Below are positions 1 through 7,620 of a DNA stretch of 64,000 nt, piece by piece. The notes below the pieces were generated by a model. The model made no database searches. It was not told the DNA's origin and worked only from the letters and a program-made list of their open reading frames with translations. How positions within the stretch are numbered: position 1 is the stretch's first letter; each line of letters opens with the position of its first letter. The position numbers and the translations under genes were made by a program. Source of the DNA: Pedobacter deserti (GTDB lineage Bacteria; Bacteroidota; Bacteroidia; Sphingobacteriales; Sphingobacteriaceae). The stretch spans positions 1,798,001 to 1,862,000 of the forward strand of contig NZ_JAFMZQ010000001.1 in the NCBI RefSeq assembly GCF_024436415.1, in the 5' to 3' direction.

Positions 1-1
1 C

Positions 2-763
2 GATCCGATGAGCCGGAACTACATGCAGAACTATACCGCCTCGCCGAGTCACCATGGCATGGGTGTTATGGCTGTGCTCGACGATATCGGACCTTTGTCG
101 CGCTTAGATGCAGCGCTTACCTACGCTTATCATATGCAGATGGCAGGCCAGCTGAATCTGTCGGTCGGCGTCTCCGCGGGCATATCCCGCATCGGACTAG
201 ACGTTGCTGCGCTCAACTTTGGTGAAGACAATCCACAGGACCCGGCCGTGCGTAATGCCATCATCAGCCAGATTAAACCAGATCTGGGTTTGGGCGTATG
301 GCTCTACGGCGCCCGGTTCTTCGCCGGCGCGTCAGTCCAGCAACTGCTCTCTCAGGAGATGACCTTTACCAACAATCCCAATCTTCAGAACGCCCCGGGT
401 TATGTGCCCGGCAAAGAAGTAGCCCATTATTTTTTCACTGCAGGGTACAGGTTCTTTTTACTAGAGGATGTAGCCGCTACACCTTCCATGATGCTAAAAA
501 AGGTAAAGCCGGCGCCAGCGTCGTACGACCTGAACCTGAAGCTGGCATTTAAGGATCGTTTCTGGCTGGGAGGGAGTTATCGCAAAGACGACGCCTTTGC
601 CGCCCTGTTGGGTGTCAACTTCAATAAACTGATCAATCTCACTTACTCGTACGATTTTACAACGTCAGCCCTGAATTCGGTGAGCAACGGGAGCCACGAA
701 ATTGTCTTGGGCTTACAACTCAACAATGTATATGAGGTATTGAGTACGACCAGAATGTGGTAA
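2..763 (+). CDS. PorP/SprF family type IX secretion membrane protein (5' partial)
   Basis: The reading frame is open to the left edge, so the true start lies outside the window; about 253 codons are present. The sequence is an outer-membrane beta-barrel type with alternating aromatic and Gly-rich strands, and it contains the GVSAGISR and GLGVWLYGARFFAGASVQQL stretches typical of the PorP/SprF family. Members of this family are Bacteroidota proteins linked to the type IX secretion system and gliding, and many are lone paralogues of unknown partner. The end is convergent with rpoN, 24 bases away. Family call is by remembered motif pattern; whether this copy takes part in secretion cannot be told from the window. 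Confidence 0.75.
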   Translation, partial: DPMSRNYMQNYTASPSHHGMGVMAVLDDIGPLSRLDAALTYAYHMQMAGQLNLSVGVSAGISRIGLDVAALNFGEDNPQDPAVRNAIISQIKPDLGLGVWLYGARFFAGASVQQLLSQEMTFTNNPNLQNAPGYVPGKEVAHYFFTAGYRFFLLEDVAATPSMMLKKVKPAPASYDLNLKLAFKDRFWLGGSYRKDDAFAALLGVNFNKLINLTYSYDFTTSALNSVSNGSHEIVLGLQLNNVYEVLSTTRMW

Positions 764-787
764 TTCCTTTGTGCTAGGTTGGATAAT

Positions 788-2254
788 CTACAGTTCCTTA
801 CGCAGGCGTGCCACCGGTATGTTCATTTGTTCGCGGTACTTGGCTACGGTCCTTCGTGCAATATTATAACCGCGTTCTTTGAGAATTTCCGTCAGTTTTT
901 CGTCGGCCAAAGGCTTACGTTTATCCTCATTGCTGATACAATCTTCCAGGATCTTCTTTACCTCCTTGTTTGAAACCTCCTCGCCACTCTCGGTCTGAAT
1001 AGCTTCGGAGAAGAACGATTTCAATAAGAAAGTACCAAACTCGGTCTGCACATACTTAGAGTTGGCCACGCGCGACACCGTAGAAATATCCATGTCGATC
1101 TTGTCTGCGATATCCTTAAGGATCATTGGCCGCATCTTGCGTTCATCTCCCGTCAGCAAATACTCATACTGGTATTGCATAATGGCATTCATCGTTTTGA
1201 GCAAGGTTTGCTGCCTTTGTTTAATTGCGTCGATAAACCACTTCGCCGAGTCGAGCTTTTGCTTTACAAACTGTACCGCCTCCTTCATCTTCTTATCCTT
1301 TTGGGCAGCCTTATCGTAATGGTCGAACATGTCAATATATGAACGGCTTACACGCAGTTCGGGTGCGTTCTTAGAGTTAAGGGTCAGGATCAGCGAACCG
1401 TCGTTGTTGGTGATATGAAAATCAGGTATGATCTGCAATTGCTTGGTCGTAACCTGGTTAGAATCTCCGGGTTTTGGGTTTAATCTCAGTATCTCTGCAA
1501 TAATTTCTTTCAGGTCCTCACTGTTTAAGCCCAGGGCTTTCTCCAGTTTATCGTAGTGCTTGCGGGTAAATTCGTCCAGATAGTTTTCAACGATCACGAT
1601 GGCTTTCTGAATGATCGGGTTATTGATATCCTTACGCTTGAGCTGCAATGTGAGGCACTCCTGTAAATCCCTTGCCGCTATGCCCGGGGGATCGAAACTT
1701 TGAATCACTTTCAGCATTTCCAGCACATCTTCCTCTTCCACCATTACATTCTGGGAAAAGGCAAGATCGTCGATCATCGAAGTGACCGGTCGACGCAGGT
1801 AGCCGTCATCATCCAGACTGCCGATAATCTGCTTGCCTATGATAAAGTCCTGATCGGACAGAGGCACAAGGTCCAACTGCTCCTGCAGGCTTTCGAAAAA
1901 AGTACTTTCAATAGCGATAGGCGTTTCCTTCTTCTCTTCGTCATCATCACTATTATTATAAGAAGTACTATAGTCGTTTACGTCATCGTCCTGCAGATAG
2001 TCGTCTACGTTAAACTCATCGGCTGAGTCGTCACTGCCCTCATATTCTTCAGGACTGTCGTTCAGATCGTCATACTCACCTTTCGGCTCTTCAGCGATCA
2101 TCAGGCTTGGGTCTTCAAGGGCCGGATTCTCTTCAAGTTCCTCTTTTATACGTGTATCTAATGCAACGGTAGGTACCTGAAGCAGTTTAATAAATTGTAT
2201 CTGCTGCGGAGACAGCTTCTGAAGTAACTTTTGTTGTAAGTGTTGTTTTAACAT
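788..2254 (-). CDS. rpoN: RNA polymerase sigma-54 factor
   Basis: Sigma-54 directs RNA polymerase to -24/-12 promoters and needs an AAA+ enhancer-binding activator. The 488-residue protein starts with the Gln/Leu-rich region I (LQQKLLQKLSPQQIQFIKLL), which binds activator and holds the polymerase inactive. Residues about 45-115 form a very acidic spacer (region II). Core-binding and DNA-binding regions follow, and the RpoN box ARRTVAKYRE sits at about 466-475. Length and domain order are normal for the family; the acidic spacer is long, as is usual in Bacteroidota. No activator gene lies next to it. It is convergent with the porP/sprF-like gene and probably monocistronic. Confidence 0.96.
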   Translation of the reverse strand: MLKQHLQQKLLQKLSPQQIQFIKLLQVPTVALDTRIKEELEENPALEDPSLMIAEEPKGEYDDLNDSPEEYEGSDDSADEFNVDDYLQDDDVNDYSTSYNNSDDDEEKKETPIAIESTFFESLQEQLDLVPLSDQDFIIGKQIIGSLDDDGYLRRPVTSMIDDLAFSQNVMVEEEDVLEMLKVIQSFDPPGIAARDLQECLTLQLKRKDINNPIIQKAIVIVENYLDEFTRKHYDKLEKALGLNSEDLKEIIAEILRLNPKPGDSNQVTTKQLQIIPDFHITNNDGSLILTLNSKNAPELRVSRSYIDMFDHYDKAAQKDKKMKEAVQFVKQKLDSAKWFIDAIKQRQQTLLKTMNAIMQYQYEYLLTGDERKMRPMILKDIADKIDMDISTVSRVANSKYVQTEFGTFLLKSFFSEAIQTESGEEVSNKEVKKILEDCISNEDKRKPLADEKLTEILKERGYNIARRTVAKYREQMNIPVARLRKEL

Positions 2255-2561
2255 AGAATCGAATAAACGGTCTTGTATACCCGCTCAAAAATACATATTT
2301 TATCAGTACAAACACCATTTTAATAATAATACAGAATGGCTTCCCTACGGTTCGGCATAAGGTCGGGATAACTACGGGAAGAAGGCGTAATGCTAAAGAT
2401 ATTGGAATATCTTTGGAGCGATTACTAACGATACCTTAATTACGACAGTATGGGGTATTTTTTGTGTCTGTTACCGGGGCTTATAGCGACGCGAATATTG
2501 ATTAATGATTATTATTAGTTCACGGGAATTCTTAATTTCGAAGATAATAATTTATATCATT
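2255..2561. other. Intergenic region between rpoN and mscL
   Basis: This 307-base gap lies between divergent genes and has no convincing reading frame. It holds a perfect palindrome of two 8-base arms around GG at 2396-2413 (AAGATATT/AATATCTT), whose right arm runs into TATCTTTG (2408-2415), a -7-like box on the + strand. A second, weaker -7-like box, TAATTTCG, lies at 2533-2540, 21 bases before the mscL start. I see no -33 TTTG at the right distance for either, so the promoter calls are weak. Confidence 0.4.
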
Positions 2562-2999
2562 ATGGGCTTTGTTAAGGAATTTAAAGAGTTTGCGATAAAA
2601 GGGAATGTTATGGACCTGGCAGTGGGGGTGATTATCGGTGGTGCGTTTGGTAAGATCATCGATAGCCTAGTCAAGGACATCATTATGCCGGTTATCTCGC
2701 TCGTGATCGGATCGGTAGACTTCAGCAATATGTATGTAGTGCTCAAAGGTAGCGTGGCTGATGGAATGCCGCTTGCAGACGCTCGAAACGCTCAGGATGT
2801 AGTAGTTTTCGCATATGGCAATTTTATTACCGTAGGTATCAATTTCCTGTTGCTTGCCCTTGCTGTATTCTTAATGATCAAAGGCATCAATGCCCTGAAA
2901 CGTAAAGAAGAGGTTGCTCCCACGGTGGCGCCGCCTGCGCCCTCTAAAGAGGAAGTGTTACTGGCAGAGATCCGCGATCTGCTCAAAGCAAAGCAATAG
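2562..2999 (+). CDS. mscL: Large-conductance mechanosensitive channel
   Basis: MscL opens a large non-selective pore in the inner membrane when the membrane is stretched, protecting cells in hypo-osmotic shock. I chose the ATG at 2562 because the protein then begins [20 protein letters not shown], the normal family N-terminus; an upstream in-frame ATG at 2505 would add 19 residues with no family match. The 145-residue product has TM1 (about 15-45, with the [11 protein letters not shown] constriction segment), a periplasmic loop, TM2 (about 75-95) and a charged C-terminal helix ending in [13 protein letters not shown], which forms the cytoplasmic bundle. Length is normal. Confidence 0.96.
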   Translation: MGFVKEFKEFAIKGNVMDLAVGVIIGGAFGKIIDSLVKDIIMPVISLVIGSVDFSNMYVVLKGSVADGMPLADARNAQDVVVFAYGNFITVGINFLLLALAVFLMIKGINALKRKEEVAPTVAPPAPSKEEVLLAEIRDLLKAKQ

Positions 3000-3107
3000 C
3001 ATGTGGCCATACAGGCGGGAGATTTGTTTCACCGGACATATGCGGTGGTTTACCGATGTTTATACTTGCTGCGCTGATTAGTTATTTCCGCCTGCTGCGC
3101 GCTTGCC

Positions 3108-3115
3108 TAATTTTG
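3108..3115 (+). promoter_or_regulatory. Putative -7 promoter box of the LiaF-like gene
   Basis: TAATTTTG fits the Bacteroidota -7 consensus TAnnTTTG and ends 19 bases before the ATG at 3135. No clear -33 TTTG is found 20 bases upstream, so the call rests on one box. Confidence 0.45.
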
Positions 3116-3134
3116 ATGCATTAAATAATTAGAA

Positions 3135-3878
3135 ATGGAAAGATGTCATAAAAGTTTAAACAGCAGCAGCAGCCGCATATGGACCGGACTGATCATACTC
3201 GGTATCGGGCTGGTGTTTCTCCTTCAGAATCTGGGTGTTGATATCCCTCACTGGGTGGTGAGCTGGCATAGCCTGCTGATACTTGTCGGACTGCTGGTTG
3301 GCTACAAGCGCAGGTTCCAGGGTTTTGCTTGGTTTATACTGGTGTTGATAGGTGCGGTATTTACTATTGAAGAGGTTACGGCGTACGATTTGTCTAAATA
3401 TTACTTTGCGGCCATTTTTATCAGTCTGGGCGTGTTTTTGATCGTTAAGCCCAAAAGTCAGCACCATCCCAAATGGGGAAGAAGGTGGGGACGCCCGGGT
3501 CCTGTGGACGAGCAAACGGTACAGTCTGAAAAAGGCGATCCGGATGTGCTGGATTCGGTCAGCGTATTCGGAGGCAGCCATCAGAATGTTTATTCGAAAA
3601 ACTTTAAAGGGGGAGACGTTACGGCGGTTTTTGGCGGGGCCGACGTAAATTTGACGCAGGCAGACTTTGCGGGTACCGTGGAGCTCGACGTGGTGGCTAT
3701 TTTTGGAGGCATGAAGCTGATCGTGCCTGCGGGATGGGAGATCAAATCGGAAGTCACGACAATTTTCGGCGGTATAGATGACAAGCGGGGCGCAAGCGTG
3801 ATTATTACGGAGCCTCGTAAAACACTCGTGCTTAAAGGTGTGGCGCTGTTTGGCGGGATTGATATCAGGAACTTTTAA
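3135..3878 (+). CDS. LiaF-like membrane protein (DUF5668 N-terminus)
   Basis: The 247-residue protein has an N-terminal membrane part with about four helices (residues 15-105) and a soluble C-terminal part resembling the LiaF/cell-wall-active-antibiotic-response domain. The C-terminal half repeats an FGG turn five times (VFGGS, VFGGA, IFGGM, IFGGI, LFGGI) at intervals of about 22-25 residues, as expected for a stacked beta-solenoid. In Firmicutes, LiaF restrains the LiaRS envelope-stress system. Here the gene heads a run with a DUF4288 protein, a LytS-type kinase and a LytTR regulator, so a similar restraining or sensing role is plausible but is inference. The next gene begins 10 bases downstream. 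Confidence 0.75.
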   Translation: MERCHKSLNSSSSRIWTGLIILGIGLVFLLQNLGVDIPHWVVSWHSLLILVGLLVGYKRRFQGFAWFILVLIGAVFTIEEVTAYDLSKYYFAAIFISLGVFLIVKPKSQHHPKWGRRWGRPGPVDEQTVQSEKGDPDVLDSVSVFGGSHQNVYSKNFKGGDVTAVFGGADVNLTQADFAGTVELDVVAIFGGMKLIVPAGWEIKSEVTTIFGGIDDKRGASVIITEPRKTLVLKGVALFGGIDIRNF

Positions 3879-3888
3879 TTTAGAATCG

Positions 3889-4218
3889 ATGAAATGGTTT
3901 TTAGTTAAGTACATCTATGAAATCGTTTGCTCGGAGGGCAACTATAAAACGCAGTTCGACGAACAGCTGAGGCTGATGATTGCTGAAGACGCGGGAGAGG
4001 CTTTTAGTAAGGCTTCTGTACAGGGTCACAGTTTTCACAAGCCATTTCTAAACTGCCAGGGCCAGCTGATGGAGTGGAGGTTTATTGGTGTAGCCGGTAT
4101 ACATGAAATCGACGAGCCGGCTGACGGAGCTGAGGTTGCTTCTATTGTCCATGAACCGGCCGATGTGGAGTCTTTTCTGAATGAAATGGATCAGCGAAAG
4201 GCTTTCTTATTGCAATGA
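3889..4218 (+). CDS. DUF4288 domain-containing protein
   Basis: A 109-residue cytosolic protein. I start it at the ATG at 3889 (MKWFLVKYIYEIVCSEG), since the longer in-frame version beginning at 3838 would overlap the LiaF-like gene and adds 17 unrelated residues. The W-F-x-V-K-Y-x-Y opening followed by FDEQLRLM and the late WRFIGVAGIHEI are the pattern I associate with DUF4288. No biochemical function is known to me. Its stop overlaps the start of the downstream sensor kinase (ATGA), which points to translational coupling and a role tied to that two-component system. Confidence 0.65.
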   Translation: MKWFLVKYIYEIVCSEGNYKTQFDEQLRLMIAEDAGEAFSKASVQGHSFHKPFLNCQGQLMEWRFIGVAGIHEIDEPADGAEVASIVHEPADVESFLNEMDQRKAFLLQ

Positions 4219-5276
4219 CGAGACGTCCGCTATCGGTTAGGGGAATACAAAAAGTAGCCACAACCATATTGCTGGTATGGGTGTCTGTATTTGCGCTGCT
4301 TTTTTATTATTCGCTCAATTTCAGTATCGCGATATCAGTAGCCGATAGTATGATTACGAGCGGTTTGCTTGCGGCGGCCTGTATCTGTTTAAGTAGTTTG
4401 CTTGGCTATTACCAGCCTAAAGACGAAACCATTCTTTTTGTGCTGGGGCTCACGGTGGTGCTGGCGCTAATCATCACGGTGATCAGCAAAGTTGCGCTGC
4501 ATGCTTTGTTCGGCGCCGATTTAACTTATGTAAGTTTCCTCAAACTATCACTCACTGTGAGGTTTATCGTCATATTTGTTTTCCTGGCATGGTGTGCGCT
4601 GGCCAGTATCTTGTGGTACAGACTCGAGGATCAGTCGGCCACCCAGGAGCGCCTGCTTGCCGCACAGAACCTGTACCGCGAGGCCGAACTTAACAAACTT
4701 CGCCATCAGCTGCAGCCACATTTCCTGTTCAACAGTCTCAATTCAGTTTATGCGCTTACGATTGTTAATCCTAAAGAGGCGGGCTCGATGATCACACGTC
4801 TAGCAGCTTTTTTACGCGGGACATTGAAACGCGACGACGAGGTTTGGGTTGCCGTACGGGAAGAAATGGAATATATCCAGTTGTACCTGGATATTGAGAA
4901 GGTCAGGTTCAGTCACCGTCTCAACCTCGATATTTCTGTGGCAGAAGAGACGCTTGACTTTAAACTGCCTGGAACTTTGCTGCAGCCGATCGTAGAGAAT
5001 GCGATCAAGTTTGGACTATACAATACCTCAGCGGCCATTACCATAGTTATGCGGGTGTACATGGAAAATGATGTACTCATTATTGAGACCAGCAATCCGT
5101 TCGACCCGGAAATGAAAGCTACCGGAGGAACCGGATTTGGACTCTCGGCTATCAAGAGGAGGCTTTATTTGCTCTTTGCCGATGAGAATCTGCTTGGTAC
5201 GCGGGCTACTGCCGACAACCTTTTTATTACAACGCTTAAAATACCTCAAAGAAATGATCAGGACATTATTAATTGA
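4215..5276 (+). CDS. LytS-type sensor histidine kinase
   Basis: A 353-residue inner-membrane kinase. Four hydrophobic helices (about 13-34, 47-65, 72-92, 113-133) are followed by a His_kinase domain with the motif LQPHFLFNSLNSVY, the likely phospho-acceptor being His169, and an ATP-binding domain with the N-box PIVENAIKFGL and a Gly-rich GTGFGL. There is no large extracytoplasmic domain, so the signal is probably sensed in the membrane or relayed by the LiaF-like or DUF4288 partners encoded just upstream. It overlaps the downstream LytTR regulator by 23 bases, so the two form a coupled pair. Confidence 0.9.
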   Translation: MTRRPLSVRGIQKVATTILLVWVSVFALLFYYSLNFSIAISVADSMITSGLLAAACICLSSLLGYYQPKDETILFVLGLTVVLALIITVISKVALHALFGADLTYVSFLKLSLTVRFIVIFVFLAWCALASILWYRLEDQSATQERLLAAQNLYREAELNKLRHQLQPHFLFNSLNSVYALTIVNPKEAGSMITRLAAFLRGTLKRDDEVWVAVREEMEYIQLYLDIEKVRFSHRLNLDISVAEETLDFKLPGTLLQPIVENAIKFGLYNTSAAITIVMRVYMENDVLIIETSNPFDPEMKATGGTGFGLSAIKRRLYLLFADENLLGTRATADNLFITTLKIPQRNDQDIIN

Positions 5277-5994
5277 CGACGAATCGCTGGCCAGGGATAT
5301 TGTAAAACATTATCTGAGTGATTTCCCGGATATAGAGGTGGTGGCGGAATGCAGCGATGGCTTTGAAGGGATCAAGGCCATTGCGCAACACAAACCTGAT
5401 TTCATCTTCCTGGATATACAGATGCCTAAAATAAATGGTTTCGAAATGCTGGAACTGGTAGAGCAGCCGCCTGCCGTGATTTTCACGACGGCTTTTGATG
5501 AGTATGCCATTAAAGCTTTTGAGGTGAATGCCGTGGACTACCTGTTGAAACCTATTGAGAGGGCCAGGTTTGACCAGGCTATGCAGAAAATACCAGGCAG
5601 GCTAGGGGGTATGGATCCGCTCTCAGCTCAGCAGCTTCTTGACGCTGCGGCGCTCAGTCCGGCCCAGCACAACAGGGTGGTGGTGAAAAAGAACGGCGTT
5701 ATTAAAATTATTGCGGTTTCGGATATCCATTACCTGGAGGCCGACGATGATTACGTGAAGCTGAGTACGGGGGAGGGCGTATTTCAAAAGAACAAGACCA
5801 TGAGTTTTTTTGAGCGCACGCTCGATCCTGGCATGTTTATCCGGATCCACCGTTCGTATATGATCAATTTGAGTCAGGTGACCCGCATTGAGCTCAAGGA
5901 AAAAGACAGCTATATTGTCCTTTTAAAGTCGGATATTTGGCTGCCCGTGAGTAAAACCGGCTATATAAAACTTAAGGCCGCACTTGGTATGTAG
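5254..5994 (+). CDS. LytTR-family response regulator
   Basis: A 246-residue regulator with an N-terminal receiver domain (acidic pair D8-D9, phospho-acceptor D54 in IFLDIQMP, K in LLKPIE) and a C-terminal LytTR DNA-binding domain (about 145-245, with FIRIHRSYMINLSQV). The start at 5254 is chosen because it begins the receiver fold (MIRTLLIDDES); the frame extends further upstream only inside the kinase gene. It is the cognate partner of the LytS-type kinase with which it overlaps. Targets are unknown; the LiaF-like operon itself is a natural candidate. Confidence 0.92.
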   Translation: MIRTLLIDDESLARDIVKHYLSDFPDIEVVAECSDGFEGIKAIAQHKPDFIFLDIQMPKINGFEMLELVEQPPAVIFTTAFDEYAIKAFEVNAVDYLLKPIERARFDQAMQKIPGRLGGMDPLSAQQLLDAAALSPAQHNRVVVKKNGVIKIIAVSDIHYLEADDDYVKLSTGEGVFQKNKTMSFFERTLDPGMFIRIHRSYMINLSQVTRIELKEKDSYIVLLKSDIWLPVSKTGYIKLKAALGM

Positions 5995-6009
5995 AAAAAT
6001 CCAATTCCA

Positions 6010-6041
6010 TTTGCAATTGGAAAATAATCAAACTATATTTG
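6010..6041 (+). promoter_or_regulatory. Promoter of rpmH-rnpA-yidD
   Basis: A TTTG -33 box at 6010-6013 and a TATATTTG -7 box at 6034-6041 are separated by exactly 20 bases, a full match to the Bacteroidota housekeeping promoter. The ATG of rpmH follows 40 bases after the -7 box. The -33 box lies inside an inverted repeat CCAATT...AATTGG (6001-6020), whose role is unknown. Confidence 0.8.
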
Positions 6042-6081
6042 CACCTCTTATTTAAAAAATAGTCTAACATATAATACAGTT

Positions 6082-6240
6082 ATGAAAAGAACATTCCAAC
6101 CTTCGCAAAGAAAGAGAAGAAACAAACATGGCTTCCGCGAAAGAATGGCTACTGCAAACGGGAGAAGGGTATTGGCTTCTCGTCGTGCAAAAGGAAGAAA
6201 AAGATTGACAGTTTCTGACGAGCGTCGTCACAAAGCATAA
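6082..6240 (+). CDS. rpmH: 50S ribosomal protein L34
   Basis: A 52-residue, very basic protein beginning [20 protein letters not shown] and ending in VSDERRHKA; this is the universal L34 N-terminus and length class (44-53 residues). It is a component of the large ribosomal subunit. It lies directly upstream of rnpA and yidD, the conserved bacterial rpmH-rnpA-yidD order. Confidence 0.97.
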   Translation: MKRTFQPSQRKRRNKHGFRERMATANGRRVLASRRAKGRKRLTVSDERRHKA

Positions 6241-6306
6241 TTTTGATTGCGGCAATCCTTTAAAGGATGTAAGCAGATCAGGATAGTCTGCAAATAAGCG
6301 ATCAAA

Positions 6307-6690
6307 ATGAACACATTTAGAAAAGAAGAACGGTTGTGCAGTAAGAAGTTAATTGACTTACTGTTCAAAAGCGGTTCTTCTTTTTTGTTATATCCCTTTC
6401 GGGTTTCTTACCTGCTGGCAGATCAGGAAAGCAAATATCCTTGCCAGGTTCTAATTAATGTCTCCAAGAAAAGATATAAGCGGGCGGTCGACCGCAACCT
6501 GATCAAAAGGCGAAGCCGCGAGGCCTATCGCCTCAATAAAGCTGAGCTGCTCTATCCACAGCTTCAGGATCAGCCTAAATTACTATTGCTATCGGTTCAG
6601 TACATCGGCAAAGCCATATATGACTTTGAGATGTTCGAGAAAAAGATGATCGGGGTTTTTAAACGTTTACATGATAAAGTTGATCAATAG
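6307..6690 (+). CDS. rnpA: Ribonuclease P protein component
   Basis: The protein subunit of RNase P binds the catalytic RNA and the 5' leader of precursor tRNAs. The 127-residue basic product contains the conserved RNR-type segment [18 protein letters not shown] (about 57-74), which contacts the RNA, and an N-terminal [13 protein letters not shown]. Length is normal. The 66-base gap from rpmH contains a 14-base palindrome (6255-6268). It overlaps yidD by 20 bases. Confidence 0.93.
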   Translation: MNTFRKEERLCSKKLIDLLFKSGSSFLLYPFRVSYLLADQESKYPCQVLINVSKKRYKRAVDRNLIKRRSREAYRLNKAELLYPQLQDQPKLLLLSVQYIGKAIYDFEMFEKKMIGVFKRLHDKVDQ

Positions 6691-6904
6691 CGTTGTAGGC
6701 TGGCTGTTTCTGGTGCTGATAAAGCTTTATCAATGGCTGTTATCGCCACTTTTAGGTGCAAGCTGCCGCTTCACACCTACCTGCTCACAATATGGCATAG
6801 AGGCAATTAAAAAATACGGGCCTTTTAAGGGCGGATGGTTAACTTTGAAACGCATTGGCAGATGTCACCCCTGGGGAAAGCACGGGCACGATCCCGTTCC
6901 ATGA
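6671..6904 (+). CDS. yidD: Membrane protein insertion efficiency factor
   Basis: A 77-residue YidD protein. It has one amphipathic or hydrophobic N-terminal helix ([18 protein letters not shown]) followed by the family signature [19 protein letters not shown] and [11 protein letters not shown]. YidD assists YidC-dependent insertion of inner-membrane proteins. It overlaps the end of rnpA, as in many bacteria, which suggests coupled translation. yidC itself is not in this window. Confidence 0.95.
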   Translation: MIKLINSVVGWLFLVLIKLYQWLLSPLLGASCRFTPTCSQYGIEAIKKYGPFKGGWLTLKRIGRCHPWGKHGHDPVP

Positions 6905-6935
6905 GTGGTAAACTTTATACTATAATTTCGATCTG

Positions 6936-7619
6936 ATGCCTACTATACTACAAATTGAAACAGCTACTCAGGTTTGCTCGGCGGCGGTATCCGTAAACGG
7001 ACAAACAGTTGCGTTGAAGGAACTGGCCGCAAATAACATCCACGCCTCCAGTCTAACAATATTCATACAGGAAGCGATGGACGCAGCAGGCCTGGCATTC
7101 GCCGATCTTGATGCAGTGGCAGTGAGTAAGGGCCCAGGTTCTTACACTGGTTTACGCATTGGCGTGTCTACCGCCAAAGGTCTGTGCTTTGCGCTGGATA
7201 AGCCGCTTATTGGCATAGATACCCTAAAAATGATGGCGGCTGGTTTTTTGGCAGAACAACCAGACTACCAGGGACTGATCTGCCCGATGATCGACGCACG
7301 CAGGATGGAGGTTTTTACGGCCTTGTTTGATTCTTCCCTGCAGGAGGCAGAGCCGGTGCTTGCGCGGATTATAGATGAGGAAAGTTACCGGGTGCTATTG
7401 GAGACACAAAACATTGCTTTTATAGGCGATGGTGCCGTCAAGTGTGCAGACGTCATCCAGCATCAGAACGCTGCCTTTCATTTGTGTAACTATAATTCGG
7501 CCGCCGGAATAAGCGGACTAGCCAATGAGGCTTTTTTAGCTGGAGCATTTGAAGATGTAGCTTATTTTGAACCCTTCTATCTGAAGGACTTCGTGGTAAC
7601 CGCGCCGAAAAAGAGATAG
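6936..7619 (+). CDS. tsaB: tRNA threonylcarbamoyladenosine biosynthesis protein TsaB
   Basis: TsaB pairs with TsaD (and TsaE) to transfer the threonylcarbamoyl group to A37 of ANN-decoding tRNAs. The 227-residue product has the ASKHA-fold opening ILQIETATQVCSAAV, the GPGSYTGLRIGVSTAKG loop and the later LICPMIDARRMEVFTA, all typical of TsaB. It lacks the metal-binding HxxxH of TsaD, as expected. It is convergent with the outer-membrane protein gene, one base apart. Confidence 0.93.
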   Translation: MPTILQIETATQVCSAAVSVNGQTVALKELAANNIHASSLTIFIQEAMDAAGLAFADLDAVAVSKGPGSYTGLRIGVSTAKGLCFALDKPLIGIDTLKMMAAGFLAEQPDYQGLICPMIDARRMEVFTALFDSSLQEAEPVLARIIDEESYRVLLETQNIAFIGDGAVKCADVIQHQNAAFHLCNYNSAAGISGLANEAFLAGAFEDVAYFEPFYLKDFVVTAPKKR

Positions 7620-7620
7620 A

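Noticed and set aside
3156..3914. 252-codon open frame on the minus strand
   Set aside because: Antisense to the LiaF-like gene, with His/Arg-rich composition typical of a shadow frame and no family pattern.
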